Source of the DNA: Phenylobacterium sp.
Lineage (GTDB): Bacteria; Pseudomonadota; Alphaproteobacteria; Caulobacterales; Caulobacteraceae
Assembly: GCF_030697305.1 (NCBI RefSeq)
Contig: NZ_JAUYQL010000127.1
Coordinates: forward strand, 1 to 41,027
DNA: 41,027 nt
Direction: 5' to 3'
In this document: one piece after another, positions 7,546-15,326 of the stretch
Layout: every line of letters begins with the position of its first letter
How positions within the stretch are numbered: position 1 is the first letter of the stretch
The notes under the pieces: model-generated
Databases searched by the model: none
The model's input: the letters and a program-made list of their open reading frames with translations, nothing else
What the model was told of the DNA's origin: nothing
Made by a program: the position numbers and the translations under genes

Positions 7546-9009
7546 CTAGTTGGTCGCCGCCGCCTCGTTCAGATCGTGGGTGATGCTGCGGCTGGCGATG
7601 AAGAAGTGCACCGCCGCCCAGACGTAACCGATCATGCCGGCAGCGAGGGTCCAGCGCGTACCTTGAGCGGTGGCGGTATGGCAGGCCGTGGCGATGTTCT
7701 CCGCGGCCGCCTTGACGCCGGCGTTGCCGCACAGGGCCACATACTCGCCAAGGCCATAGCCGGCGAACAGGTGCTTGGTCACCGCGTCGATCATCACCCC
7801 GTAGAACAGTGGTCCGAAGCCCAGGCCGATGAGGTTGATGAAGAAGAAGATCACCGCCGCCGCCGATGCCCGCATGCGCGCCGGCATCAGGTTCTGCGTC
7901 AAGCCGTAGAACGGCACGGTGGTGAGGCTGACCAGCGTGCCGGAGACCAACATGATCGCCACCTGCATCCGCCAGTCGGTCTGCATGTAGCCCAGCAGGT
8001 AGATCGGCGCCGCGCAAGCCAGCGCCAGCGCCGGCAGCCCGGCGTACCAGCGCTTGCTCCAGCGGGCGAGAAAGTCGGTGATGAACCCGCCCAGGAAGGT
8101 GCCCATCAGCGCGGCGACGCCGCTCAGCATGCCCAGCACCAGGCCCACGGTCGTGTAGTCGATGGCGAAACGGCGCACATAGTAGGCGCCGAGGAACGCG
8201 CCGCCGCCGGATCCGGCGAAGGTGGCGACCACCGTGCCGATGCAGAAGTGACGGAAGGTCTTGGTCGAGAACTGCTTCTTGACCACTTCCTTCAGCGGCG
8301 GGGTTGGCGCGGCTGCCGCGCCGGCCAGGCGACTTGCGTCCCAGTTGCCGCGCGGCGGCTCCTTGACCGTGAAGCGCAGTAGCGGGGCCAACAGGAAGCC
8401 GGGCAGGCTTGCGACCACGAAGGCGGTGCGCCAACCATAGTTCTGCGCCAGCCATCCGCCCGCCACCGAACCGATCAGCGCCCCGATCGGGACGCCGATC
8501 GAAAACAACGCGATCGCCGAGGTGCGCCTGGACGCCGGGTAATAGTCCGAGATCAGCGAGTGGGCAGGCGCTGCGAGACCGGACTCGCCGATTCCGACGC
8601 CGAAGCGGAAGATCATGAGCTGCGTGAAGTTGGCCGCAGTTCCGCACAGCGCAGTCATCGCCGACCACATCAGCGCGCAAGCCGTGATCACATTGACGCG
8701 GCCGATCCGCTCCGAGGCGCGCGCCAGGGGATAGCCAAAGAGTGCATAGAAAGTGGCGAAGGCCAGACCCGTCAGCAAGCCCAGTTGGGTGTCGCTGATG
8801 TTGAGTTCGACCTTGATCGGCTGGGCGAGGATGCCAAGAATCGAGCGATCAGCGTAATTGTTCGCGTAGATCGCCGCGAGAAGAAACAGCGTCCAGCCCG
8901 TCCTATTCTTGCTGAACACGGTGGGCGCCACGACAGAACCCGCCGGCATATCCGATGAGCTCTCGATTTGACCGCCGCTCTTGTCGGCGCCGCCTGTTGT
9001 GCCGCTCAT
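7546..9009 (-). CDS. MFS transporter (spinster-like)
   Basis: A 487-residue major facilitator superfamily carrier with about 12 membrane segments; the first runs near residues 38-58 (TLFLLAAIYANNYADRSILG). NYADRSILGILAQPIKVELNISDTQ is typical of the spinster/YfkF-like group, and the loop 2-3 signature GYPLARASERIGR is a good match to MFS motif A. The central loop is long and carries KEPPRGNWD. The ATG at 9009 was chosen because GGGGGAGGT lies just upstream; the frame stays open further upstream without a better site. Such carriers move organic acids, lipids or drugs; the substrate is unknown. It is divergent from the cold-shock gene, and a 28-bp palindrome sits between the two. Confidence 0.9.
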   Translation of the reverse strand: MSGTTGGADKSGGQIESSSDMPAGSVVAPTVFSKNRTGWTLFLLAAIYANNYADRSILGILAQPIKVELNISDTQLGLLTGLAFATFYALFGYPLARASERIGRVNVITACALMWSAMTALCGTAANFTQLMIFRFGVGIGESGLAAPAHSLISDYYPASRRTSAIALFSIGVPIGALIGSVAGGWLAQNYGWRTAFVVASLPGFLLAPLLRFTVKEPPRGNWDASRLAGAAAAPTPPLKEVVKKQFSTKTFRHFCIGTVVATFAGSGGGAFLGAYYVRRFAIDYTTVGLVLGMLSGVAALMGTFLGGFITDFLARWSKRWYAGLPALALACAAPIYLLGYMQTDWRMQVAIMLVSGTLVSLTTVPFYGLTQNLMPARMRASAAAVIFFFINLIGLGFGPLFYGVMIDAVTKHLFAGYGLGEYVALCGNAGVKAAAENIATACHTATAQGTRWTLAAGMIGYVWAAVHFFIASRSITHDLNEAAATN

Positions 9010-9323
9010 AGACCTCCCCCTTATTTTTGTTATGACGTTCTCTAGCCGAGCCGCTTGCCCCGGTCCATGCCCGCTGCAAGGGGCCGGCCGCAAGGTGTCG
9101 CCAGCGGTTTCGCGCCCCAACCACGGCAAGATGATGGAACGAAGAGTTTCGCGCCGGCCGCGCTTGAATTAAGACGCTGGATGGCCGCGCCCCACCGGCC
9201 GTCCGAAACGGCGCGCCGTTTCGGACGCCAGACCGCGCCACTGCATTAATGACCTCATTCGGCTTACGGGGCGGTGAGGATTTCAAGAGGTTCCGGCGGG
9301 CAGGCGTCGGAAGGTCGGACTGA
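9010..9323. other. 314-base divergent intergenic region
   Basis: This region lies between the MFS start (minus strand) and the double cold-shock gene (plus strand). It must contain the promoters of both. I see one striking element, a perfect 28-bp palindrome at 9200-9227, and a good ribosome binding site GGAAGG at 9309-9314 for the cold-shock gene. No convincing ORF or RNA gene was found. No clear sigma-70 -35/-10 pair could be assigned. Confidence 0.6.
9200..9227. promoter_or_regulatory. Perfect 28-bp palindrome
   Basis: The half-site CGTCCGAAACGGCG is followed immediately by its exact reverse complement, so the element has 14-bp arms and no spacer. As DNA it could be the operator of a dimeric regulator controlling one or both divergent genes. 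As RNA it would form a very stable hairpin in the leader of the cold-shock mRNA, about 97 bases before its start codon. No T-run follows, so an intrinsic terminator is less likely. Confidence 0.6.
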
Positions 9324-9944
9324 ATGGCAACTGGCACTGTAAAATTCTTCAATGGTGAAAAAGGCTTCGGCTTCATCGCTCCCGAGGGCGGCGGAACCGA
9401 CATCTTCGTGCATATCTCTGCGGTGCAGCGCGCCGGCCTCGACGGTCTGAGCGAAGGCGACCAAGTGAGCTTCGAGGTCGAGCAGGATCGAAGGTCCGGC
9501 AAATCAGCGGCGAGCGAATTGCGCCTGCTGGCCGGCGGCGGCGGCGGCGGCCGATCAAGCCCCCGCTCCGAAGGTCGATCCGATCGCTTCGGCGGTGGCG
9601 GCGGTGGTTACGGCGATCGCGGCGGCGGTGGCGGATATGGCGACCGTGGCGGCGGCGGGTACGGTGATCGCGGCGGCGGCGGGGGTTACGGTGGCGGCGA
9701 ACCTCGGCGCGACTCCGCGCCCAGCGGCGGCCCGGGCTCCGGCGTGGTCAAATGGTTCAACCAGACCAAAGGCTTCGGCTTCATCCGTCCTAACGACGGC
9801 GGCGCCGACATCTTCGTGCACATCTCAGCCGTCGAGCAGGCGGGCCTGCACGGGCTCGATGAAGGTCAACCCGTCGACTACGAACTCGAGACCGACCGTC
9901 GTAGCGGCAAGACCTCCGCGGTTCGGCTGCGCGTCGGACACTAA
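9324..9944 (+). CDS. Double cold-shock-domain protein with glycine-rich linker
   Basis: A 206-residue nucleic-acid-binding protein. Cold-shock domain 1 spans about residues 3-70 and domain 2 about 139-204. Each carries RNP1 (KGFGFI) and RNP2 (DIFVHI), and both contain FVHISAV and DRRSGK. Two-domain Csp proteins are known from Caulobacter (CspC and CspD). The linker, about residues 72-137, is almost pure Gly with Tyr, Asp and Arg in three to four imperfect repeats of GGGGGYGDR, similar to RGG-type RNA-binding tails, and is followed by a Ser/Pro/Gly stretch. It probably binds single-stranded RNA and melts secondary structure. The ATG is preceded by GGAAGG. Whether expression is cold- or stationary-phase-dependent cannot be seen. 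Confidence 0.93.
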   Translation: MATGTVKFFNGEKGFGFIAPEGGGTDIFVHISAVQRAGLDGLSEGDQVSFEVEQDRRSGKSAASELRLLAGGGGGGRSSPRSEGRSDRFGGGGGGYGDRGGGGGYGDRGGGGYGDRGGGGGYGGGEPRRDSAPSGGPGSGVVKWFNQTKGFGFIRPNDGGADIFVHISAVEQAGLHGLDEGQPVDYELETDRRSGKTSAVRLRVGH

Positions 9945-10032
9945 GGCTCAACGGGCTGCGCGTGCGGCGGCAGGCTGGCCGCGCGCGCAGCACGACGGCG
10001 ACCAACAGCCGGTAACGCGGCAAGGATTCCTG

Positions 10033-10830
10033 ATGCCGGACGCAGCTACCGGAGCCACTGGCCCTGCGCAGGATCTGCGCTTGGCCTGCGCCCCCAATTT
10101 CCGTGACCTCGCCGCGCAGGTGCACGACCTGCCCATGCGACGCGGCATGGTCTATCGCTCGGACATGGTCTTCGCGCCCAGCGAGAACGAGGCCGAATGC
10201 CTGCATGCGCTGGGCGTCCGCGTAGTGTTCGACCTGCGCAGCGCCGCGGAATCCGCCGCCTCGCCGAACGCCTTCTGGCGCGATCACGGCGTAGAGGTGC
10301 TGGACTTCGACATCGGCTCGGACGTGCGCGCCAAGGGCTCTGTCTGGGACGTGCTCAAGGACGACGCCAGCGCGGCCGCCATCCACGCCCTGCTGAGCCG
10401 CATCTACCAGTCGATCCCCGCGGCCAGCGCGCCGGCGCTGCGCAGCCTGTTCGAACGCATCGCCGCAGGCGACGCGCCGGTGATGATCCACTGCTCGGCC
10501 GGCAAGGACCGCACCGGATTTGTCAGCGCCATGCTGTTGTCGGCGCTGGGCGCCTCACGCGAGACCATCGAAGCCGACTACCTGGCCAGCGGCGGACGCA
10601 CGACGCCGGAGCGGCTCGCCTACGCGCACGCGATGGTGAGCGAAGTCGCCGGCGGTCCGCTCGAAGACGACGCCTCGGCCCTGTTGACCGGGGTGCACTT
10701 GGACTTCCTGGACAACGCTTTCGGATGGATCGAGCGGAAGTTCGGGACCACTCAGGCCTTCCTCGAGCAGGTCGCGGGCCTGGACGAGGAGCGTCGCCGC
10801 CAGGTCCGCAGCCGTCTGATCGAGGCCTGA
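10033..10830 (+). CDS. Tyrosine-protein phosphatase-like protein (Tyr_phosphatase3 family)
   Basis: A 265-residue cysteine phosphatase. The P-loop reads H-C154-SAGKDR160-TG, matching the HCxxGKDRTG motif of the bacterial tyrosine/lipid phosphatase family that includes LipA of Listeria and mycobacterial PtpB. The family N-terminal signature NFRDLA (about 22-27) and the early R-S-D (YRSD) are also present. It would remove phosphate from protein tyrosine or from phosphoinositide-like substrates in the cytoplasm; the target is unknown. The ATG at 10033 has AAGGA upstream; an upstream extension in the same frame is a shadow of the cold-shock gene. It lies 88 bases after that gene on the same strand and 1 base from a convergent small gene. 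Confidence 0.87.
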   Translation: MPDAATGATGPAQDLRLACAPNFRDLAAQVHDLPMRRGMVYRSDMVFAPSENEAECLHALGVRVVFDLRSAAESAASPNAFWRDHGVEVLDFDIGSDVRAKGSVWDVLKDDASAAAIHALLSRIYQSIPAASAPALRSLFERIAAGDAPVMIHCSAGKDRTGFVSAMLLSALGASRETIEADYLASGGRTTPERLAYAHAMVSEVAGGPLEDDASALLTGVHLDFLDNAFGWIERKFGTTQAFLEQVAGLDEERRRQVRSRLIEA

Positions 10831-10831
10831 C

Positions 10832-11062
10832 CTAGCCGGCCAACGCCTGAGCGGGCGCGTGGACGAAGCGCCCGGCGAGCGCGCCATCGCGCAGGAAAAC
10901 GCGCACTTCGGCGCTCCGGCCTTCCAGAGCGGCGCTTTCGGCCAACGCACGGGCTTGCGCCTCGGCGCGGCCGCCCTGCTTGAAGAATAGCTCGCGCGCC
11001 AAGGATTCGGAACGGACAGCCCAGCCATCAGAGGCGGGCGTCACGGAAAACAGCAGAGCCAT
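10832..11062 (-). CDS. Small hypothetical protein (76 aa)
   Basis: A 76-residue protein starting MALLFSVTPASDGWAVRSES and ending APAQALAG. The pattern (a strand, a helix KQGGRAEAQARALAESAA, then a strand pair EVRVFLRDGALAGRFVHAP) resembles the DUF2188-like small alpha/beta proteins common in alphaproteobacteria. No function is known. The start is well supported: AGGAG lies 7 bases before the ATG. It converges with the phosphatase gene and its stop is only 1 base from that gene's stop. Confidence 0.7.
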   Translation of the reverse strand: MALLFSVTPASDGWAVRSESLARELFFKQGGRAEAQARALAESAALEGRSAEVRVFLRDGALAGRFVHAPAQALAG

Positions 11063-11513
11063 GGAATGCTCCTATAAGAACTGGGACTTTCAGATGGCCC
11101 GAGGTTGGGCCGAGGGCGGCGCTCAATGACACCGCGCTTGCGGCGTCAGCGGCGCATTCGGTGGAGCGGCCAGCGACATCGACGCATCGGGATTCCTTAA
11201 ATCCTAAGGGATTGCGAGAGGCCACCCTGCCCGCGGCCTGCCTCGCGCGCCAACCAGTACTCCTGATGACGTCGATAGTTTCCGGCGACCGGCGAGACGC
11301 CTGTGCCGCGTGGTCGAGGCCGACCAGTCGGCCCGTTGCGTCAGCCGGACCTTGGACCTTGGGATCAACTCCCTCGACACCGGGTGCGGCGGCGGCGGAC
11401 GCGTTGGGCACAGCCCTCGCCATCGGCTACTAGCCGCGAAATAGGCTGTGCGCTTAGGAACGATCGCTGGCGAACGCGGTTGATGGAGGGCACGAGGTCC
11501 TCCTTCAACCGCC
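11063..11513. other. 451-base intergenic stretch
   Basis: The stretch lies between two divergently oriented small genes. It contains a possible 8-bp stem-loop at 11192-11212 (ATTCCTTA, 5-base loop, TAAGGGAT) and a short tandem duplication, GGACCTT twice, near 11347. Open frames in both directions exist but have biased composition, no ribosome binding site and no family-like features, so I do not call a gene. A small RNA is possible but not supported. Confidence 0.4.
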
Positions 11514-11627
11514 ATGTCCAAGCACCTGCCCAGCTACCTGCAGCGCGCGCTGCTCTACCTTTGCGCTGGCCTCGGTTGGGGGTTCGCCATCTATCTGGCG
11601 GTCAAGCCGGACATGAGCCCGCGCTGA
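11514..11627 (+). CDS. Tiny single-span membrane protein (37 aa)
   Basis: A 37-residue open frame, MSKHLPSYLQRALLYLCAGL and onward, ending VKPDMSPR. It has one hydrophobic segment (about residues 12-29: ALLYLCAGLGWGFAIYLA) between short polar ends, the layout of a small inner-membrane protein. Upstream lies GGAGG, then a GAGG at 11494-11497; the GGAGG can pair with a CCTCC closer to the start, so the binding site may be partly hidden in a small hairpin. I do not know a family. It is short, so chance cannot be excluded, but codon use and clean hydrophobic patterning support it. Confidence 0.5.
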   Translation: MSKHLPSYLQRALLYLCAGLGWGFAIYLAVKPDMSPR

Positions 11628-11633
11628 CCACTG

Positions 11634-11831
11634 TCAGGAATGGGTCTTGCCCTCGCCGGTCTCGCGGCGCGCGCGCTCTAGTTCTTCTGCATCCGGCCCA
11701 TCGAGCGCTTCTTCAGCTTCGCGGGCCTTCTCGCCAACCGGCCCCGTCTTGGCGAACTCGTGCTGTTCGCGCTGGAATTCGCGGCTGGCGTCGTAGTTGC
11801 CCTCGCCTTGCACCTGATCCTTGTCGCCCAT
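11634..11831 (-). CDS. Small hydrophilic hypothetical protein (65 aa)
   Basis: A 65-residue, strongly charged protein (MGDKDQVQGEGNYDASREFQ, ending GEGKTHS) with an acidic helical middle and no hydrophobic segment; it is probably disordered or a simple helix. Similar short proteins beginning with a QGEGNYDAS-like segment occur widely in Caulobacterales and other alphaproteobacteria without known function; that statement rests on memory of the pattern, not on a search. The start is firm: AGGAGG lies 7 bases before the ATG. It converges with the tiny membrane protein gene, 6 bases from its stop. Confidence 0.75.
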   Translation of the reverse strand: MGDKDQVQGEGNYDASREFQREQHEFAKTGPVGEKAREAEEALDGPDAEELERARRETGEGKTHS

Positions 11832-11900
11832 GGTCGTGCCTCCTGCTGTTCGCAGAAGACAACTCGACCCCGCCCGCCTTGTTCCGCCCGGCTGGTTCCA

Positions 11901-12752
11901 TCAGGCGGCGATCTCGACCTTGGCGCTCATCGCCACGGCCCCGTCTTCGCCGGCCGCCCAAAGGTCGGCGCCGGTCTCGGTCCGCTTCAGATTCAGCGAA
12001 AACGGACGCCCGTCGAACGTCGGTCGCTGGGCCCGAAAGCTGAAGCCGACGACCTGCGCGTCCGGCCGGTCGCGAAGATGCAGGTCCATCAGCAGCGTGG
12101 CGATCAGGGGCCCGTGCACCACCAAGCCCGGATAGCCCTCTTCGCGTGTCGCGTAGTCCCGGTCGTAGTGGATGCGGTGGGCGTTGAATGTCAGGGCTGA
12201 ATAGCGAAACAGTTGCACCGCATCGCAGGTCACGGAGCGCGAAGCGTCCGGAGCCGGCTCGGCCGCGACGCGTGCGGGCGATGCGGTGGGTGCGGCTGAC
12301 GCAGTGGGTTCGCGATAGACCAAGTCCTGCTCCTCCACCACGCACGCGGTTTCGCCGGCGAACACCTCGTGTCGCACGGTGACGAACACCAGCTCGCCGG
12401 ACGCGCCGCTCTTGGCCGCCACCTGGGCGATGGTCGATCGCCGGCGCAGCGGGCCTTGCGCCGGCAGCGGCGCCGGGAACGTCAGCCGTCCGCCGGCCCA
12501 CATGCGCCGCGGCAGCAGAATAGGCGGCAGGAACCCGCCACGCTTGGGATGTCCGTCGACGTCCATCTGGGCCTGGCGCGCGCTGGGCAGGAAATACAAC
12601 CAGTGGCCCAGCGGCGGCGTCTCGCCGGCGCGCCACGGCGGGGTCTGATGGTCCAGGACGGCGGCCAGCCGATCGGCGGCGCTGAGGGAGGCGACGTCCA
12701 GCGCCTCTTCCTGGCGTCCCACCCAGCCATCGAATTCGCCCACGGTCGTCAT
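11901..12752 (-). CDS. FAS1-like/MaoC double hot-dog dehydratase (acyl-CoA hydratase)
   Basis: A 283-residue protein of the HTD2 / mesaconyl-C4-CoA hydratase type. The N-terminal hot-dog half (about 1-150) includes GHWLYFLP and the C-terminal MaoC half (about 175-283) has FNAHRIHYDRDYA followed by GYPGLVVHGPLIATLL, the typical active-site helix and loop of hydratases that add water to enoyl-CoA or enoyl-ACP. A variable Ala/Pro-rich linker joins them (EPTASAAPTASPARVAAEPA). It lies 38 bases downstream of the MoaD-like gene on the same strand, at the end of the molybdenum-hydroxylase operon, so it may act on the CoA thioester of the same substrate. The substrate is unknown. Confidence 0.85.
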   Translation of the reverse strand: MTTVGEFDGWVGRQEEALDVASLSAADRLAAVLDHQTPPWRAGETPPLGHWLYFLPSARQAQMDVDGHPKRGGFLPPILLPRRMWAGGRLTFPAPLPAQGPLRRRSTIAQVAAKSGASGELVFVTVRHEVFAGETACVVEEQDLVYREPTASAAPTASPARVAAEPAPDASRSVTCDAVQLFRYSALTFNAHRIHYDRDYATREEGYPGLVVHGPLIATLLMDLHLRDRPDAQVVGFSFRAQRPTFDGRPFSLNLKRTETGADLWAAGEDGAVAMSAKVEIAA

Positions 12753-12790
12753 TCTCCGACGTTGTGCTGCGAGAACAGCAGTATGCAGCC

Positions 12791-13036
12791 CTAACCTCCG
12801 CCGATCTTGGGGATTAGATAGACCTCGCTGTCAGGCTTCAGAGGCGCGCTGTAGGCGTTTCGGTAGATCTCGCCATCGATGGCGATGGCCATCTTCCGCT
12901 CGATGAAATCTCCGAGGCCGGGGAACCGGTCCTCCAGCTCGAGGATCATCCGCCGCACCGTGTCGGCCGCGACGTCGAACTCGGCCGTCCCGCCGGTGAA
13001 ATCCAGGCAGTCTGAGCAGGCGACCACGTGGGCCAT
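12791..13036 (-). CDS. MoaD/ThiS-family sulfur carrier-like protein
   Basis: An 81-residue beta-grasp protein. The C-terminus reads EVYLIPKIGGG, which supplies the di-glycine tail that MoaD and ThiS proteins use for adenylation and thiocarboxylation, here with a third Gly. The middle (TVRRMILELEDRFPGLGDFI, then IAIDGEIYRNAYSAPLKPDSE) follows the MoaD pattern. The N-terminus is unusual, MAHVVACSDCLDFTGG, with a C7-x2-C10 pair. The gene starts 4 bases after the molybdenum subunit gene, with a GGGGTAGGG binding site overlapping that gene's end. Co-transcription suggests a role in making or sulfurating the cofactor of this enzyme, or an unrelated sulfur-transfer step. Confidence 0.8.
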   Translation of the reverse strand: MAHVVACSDCLDFTGGTAEFDVAADTVRRMILELEDRFPGLGDFIERKMAIAIDGEIYRNAYSAPLKPDSEVYLIPKIGGG

Positions 13037-13040
13037 CGCC

Positions 13041-15326
13041 CTACCCCTTCTGCAAGGCCGCCCGGATCTTCGGCGGCGACAACGGCAGGTCGTCGAGCCG
13101 CACGCCGGTCGCCGCACGCACCGCATTGGCCACCGCGGCCAGCGGCGGCACGATCGGCACCTCGCCGACGCCTTTGGCCCCGAACGGGTGGCGCGGATTC
13201 GGCACCTCGACGAGCACCGCATCGATCATCGGCAGGTCCGAGGCCACCGGCACGCGGTAGTCGAGGAAGCCGGCGTTTTCCATCCGTCCGTCGACGTCGA
13301 ACACATATTCCTCGTTCAGCGCCCAGCCGACGCCCTGCGCCACGCCCCCCTGCACCTGGCCTTCCACGTAGGAGGGGTGGATGGCGCGCCCGACATCCTG
13401 GGCGGCGGTGTAGCGCAGCACGGTGACCTGCCCGGTCTCGGGGTCGACCTCGACGTCGCAGATGTGGGCGCCGAAGCCCGGCCCGGCGCCCTGAGCGTTG
13501 AGCGACACCTCCGCCGAGATCGGCCCTCCCGTACGGCCCGACTGGGCGGCCAGGGTGTCGAGGTCGAGGCGGCGCGCCCCGCCCTTGGGGTCCAGCGGTC
13601 CAATCGCTGCGCCGGCTTCCCAGGTGACCGTCTCCACCGGCACGTCCCAGATCAGCGCCGCGCGGCGCTTCAATTCCTCGATCACCTTTTCGGCGGCCTG
13701 CACCACCGCCATCCCGGTGGCGAAGGTCGTGCGGCTGCCCCCGGTCAGGCCGGTGAAGCCGATGGAGGCGGTGTCGGCGACGATCGGGCGGACCCGCTCG
13801 ACCGGCAGGCCCAACACCTCGGCCGCCATCATCGCCATGGACGCGCGTGAGCCGCCGATGTCCGGGCTGCCTGTGGCGACCACCGCGCCGCCGTCCTCGG
13901 AAAGGTGCACAGCGGCGGACGATTCCCCACCGATGTTGAACCAGAAGCCCACCGCGACGCCGCGTCCCTGGTTCGGGCCGAGCGGGGCCTTGTAGTGCGG
14001 ATGGCTCTCGATCGCGTCGAGGGTCTCCATGAAGCCGATGTTCTCGAACGTCGGGCCGTAGGCGGCCTTCATCCCGTCGCGCACGCCGTTCAGTCGGCGG
14101 ATGGCGATCGGGTCCAGGCCCAATTGCTGGGCGAGCTCCTCGATGGCGCTCTCCACCGCGAATGCGGCGATCGGCGCGCCGGGCGCGCGATATGCGGCGA
14201 CCTTCGGGCTGTTGGTCACCACGTCCCAGCCGACGACGCGGAAATCGGCGACATCGTAGCAGGCGATGGCGGTCATCGAGGCCGCGCCCGCAGGAGAGCC
14301 CGGGAAAGCGCCGGCCTGGAACTTCAGTTCGACATCGGCCGCGGTGATGCGGCCCTCGCGGGTCGCGCCCAGCCGAACGTGCATCACCGAGCCGGAGGTC
14401 GGGCCCGTGGCGGTGAACACCTCCTCGCGGGTCATCACCATCTTCACCGGCGCGCCGGACTGGCGTGACAGCGCCAGCGCCAGCGGCTCCAGATAGACCG
14501 TGGTCTTGCCGCCGAACCCGCCGCCGATCTCGGCCGGCGTCACGCGGATGTCGGAGATCTCGATCCCCAGCACCTTGGCGCAGTAGGTCCGGACCATGAA
14601 CTGGCCCTGGCTGGAGCTCCACACCTGGCATTGGCCGTCGGCGGCCATCTCGGCGACGCAGGCATGCGGCTCGATGTAGCCCTGGTGGACGGCCTGGGTG
14701 GTGTAGCGACGATCGATCACCACTTCGGCGGCGGCCAGGGCGGCGTCCACGTCCCCGCGCACGAACAGATGACGCTTGGCGATGTTCGACGGACTGGCCG
14801 GCCGCGGACTGACGCCTTCGGTGAACAGGTGGGAGTGCAGCAGCGGCGCGTCGGGCGCCATCGCCGCCTCGACGTCGATCACGTGAGGCAGGGTCTCGTA
14901 GGTCACCTCGATCAGGGCGACGGCCGCCTCGGCGATCGAGGCGCTGACGGCGGCCACGGCGGCGACGGGGTGACCCTGATAAAGCACCTTGTTGCGGGCC
15001 ATGACGTTCATCGCCAAGTCGCGCAGGTTCGAGGCGCTCTCGCCCGCTTCGTATTCCTGCGACGCCAGGTCGGGGAAATCGGCCGCGGTGACGATCGCCT
15101 TCACGCCGGCCAACGCGCGCGCCTTGCGGGTGTCGATGGAGACGATCCTGGCATGGGCGTGCGGACTGCGCTTGACCCGTCCGGTCAGCATGCCGGGCGC
15201 GCGGAAATCGGCGCCGTACGCCGCACGGCCGGTGACCTTGTCGACACCGTCCGGACGAACCGGTCGGGTGCCGATGACCTTCAGCGCGGCCGTGTCGGGC
15301 CGGTTTTTCGTCGGTGCGTCGCTCAT
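13041..15326 (-). CDS. Xanthine dehydrogenase-family molybdenum-binding subunit
   Basis: A 761-residue large subunit of a molybdenum hydroxylase. These enzymes hydroxylate aldehydes or N-heterocycles with water-derived oxygen. Visible motifs are the N-terminal TGRAAYGADF, GGGFGGKTTVYLEPLALALS (molybdopterin contact), AAYRAPGAPIAAFAVE, and near the C-terminus KGVGEVP, whose Glu722 corresponds to the catalytic base. The active-site loop is AYRAPG, not the AYxCSFR of true CO dehydrogenase, so it is an aldehyde-oxidase or isoquinoline-type enzyme. Its ATG overlaps the stop of the 2Fe-2S gene by 4 bases (ATGA). The length is normal. The substrate cannot be read; neighbours suggest a CoA- or aromatic-linked compound. 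Confidence 0.93.
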   Translation of the reverse strand: MSDAPTKNRPDTAALKVIGTRPVRPDGVDKVTGRAAYGADFRAPGMLTGRVKRSPHAHARIVSIDTRKARALAGVKAIVTAADFPDLASQEYEAGESASNLRDLAMNVMARNKVLYQGHPVAAVAAVSASIAEAAVALIEVTYETLPHVIDVEAAMAPDAPLLHSHLFTEGVSPRPASPSNIAKRHLFVRGDVDAALAAAEVVIDRRYTTQAVHQGYIEPHACVAEMAADGQCQVWSSSQGQFMVRTYCAKVLGIEISDIRVTPAEIGGGFGGKTTVYLEPLALALSRQSGAPVKMVMTREEVFTATGPTSGSVMHVRLGATREGRITAADVELKFQAGAFPGSPAGAASMTAIACYDVADFRVVGWDVVTNSPKVAAYRAPGAPIAAFAVESAIEELAQQLGLDPIAIRRLNGVRDGMKAAYGPTFENIGFMETLDAIESHPHYKAPLGPNQGRGVAVGFWFNIGGESSAAVHLSEDGGAVVATGSPDIGGSRASMAMMAAEVLGLPVERVRPIVADTASIGFTGLTGGSRTTFATGMAVVQAAEKVIEELKRRAALIWDVPVETVTWEAGAAIGPLDPKGGARRLDLDTLAAQSGRTGGPISAEVSLNAQGAGPGFGAHICDVEVDPETGQVTVLRYTAAQDVGRAIHPSYVEGQVQGGVAQGVGWALNEEYVFDVDGRMENAGFLDYRVPVASDLPMIDAVLVEVPNPRHPFGAKGVGEVPIVPPLAAVANAVRAATGVRLDDLPLSPPKIRAALQKG

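Noticed and set aside
9590-9712. Short repeats as a CRISPR-like or tandem DNA array
   Set aside because: They are in-frame codons of the glycine-rich linker with synonymous variation, not identical spaced repeats.
11192-11212. 8-bp stem-loop
   Set aside because: Short with one wobble pair, not next to a gene end, so not called as a terminator or RNA gene.
11028-11433. Open frames in both directions in the 451-base intergenic stretch
   Set aside because: Biased composition, no ribosome binding sites and no recognisable pattern.
12946-14631. 561-codon frame on the minus strand inside the molybdenum subunit gene
   Set aside because: Out-of-frame shadow: Arg/Gly-rich with no motif, while the 13041-15326 frame carries all molybdopterin motifs.
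13041-15326. Aerobic CO dehydrogenase large subunit
   Set aside because: The active-site loop is AYRAPG and not AYxCSFR.
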